In this document: positions 5,491 through 5,526 of the stretch, one piece after another
Layout: each line of letters begins with the position of its first letter
Numbering within the stretch: position 1 is the first letter of the stretch
NCBI GenBank assembly: GCA_021813225.1
Contig: JAKALH010000224.1
Location: 1-5,526 of the forward strand
Direction of reading: 5' to 3'
DNA length: 5,526 bases
From: Chloroflexota bacterium
GTDB lineage: Bacteria; Chloroflexota; Anaerolineae; J036; Brachytrichaceae
The notes under the pieces: model-generated
The model's input: only the letters and a program-made list of their open reading frames with translations
Databases searched by the model: none
Told to the model about the DNA's origin: nothing
Translations under genes and position numbers: made by a program

Positions 5491-5526
5491 CGCTGAGCCT
5501 CACTGTGTCTTGTACCTGCGAGATAC
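5491..5526. other. Window end after cysE
   Basis: Thirty-six bases remain after the cysE stop. I see no start codon with a ribosome binding site, no hairpin and no T-run, so the operon terminator or the next gene must lie beyond the window. Confidence 0.6.

Overview
The window holds four protein genes. They are the 5' part of a glycoside hydrolase family 2 gene on the minus strand, a secreted protein of unknown function on the plus strand, and a plus-strand cysK-cysE pair that makes cysteine from serine and sulfide. Base composition is moderately GC-rich. The secreted protein carries a 'TAYFPIVAKP' segment, resembling the 'YLPLV-K' segments common in exported proteins of Chloroflexota. Together with an actinobacterial/plant-like CysK (NPAHSVKDR) and a short-form CysE, this makes a member of Chloroflexota the best guess. 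That is an inference from style, not proof.

Layout: bases 1-2326 (minus) are one uninterrupted reading frame of 775 codons that runs off the left edge. It is a GH2 enzyme of the beta-mannosidase type with both catalytic glutamates visible. Bases 2327-2491 separate it from the divergent secreted-protein gene and contain a perfect 6-4-6 inverted repeat. The secreted protein (2492-3466) has a clear signal peptide and two cysteines in its mature part. Bases 3467-3790 contain no conventional gene but are not featureless. They hold an extended -10 promoter, a possible leaderless 34-codon ORF with a Cys-Leu-Cys-Ser-stop end, and two strong stem-loops before the cysK ribosome binding site. CysK (3791-4723) and CysE (4789-5490) follow, separated by 65 bases containing a GC-rich hairpin. 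The last 36 bases show nothing recognisable.

How the genes work together: CysE acetylates L-serine to O-acetylserine, and CysK replaces the acetyl group with sulfide to give L-cysteine. CysE ends in isoleucine, the residue that in known cysteine synthase complexes inserts into the CysK active site, so the two products probably also bind each other. No functional link is visible between the cysteine genes and the GH2 or secreted-protein genes.

The most interesting item is the cysK leader: a cysteine-codon-containing short ORF ending directly at a stem-loop, ahead of a cysteine synthase gene. It looks like a possible cysteine-responsive attenuator, but it rests on sequence inspection alone. 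The rest of the window is fairly ordinary.
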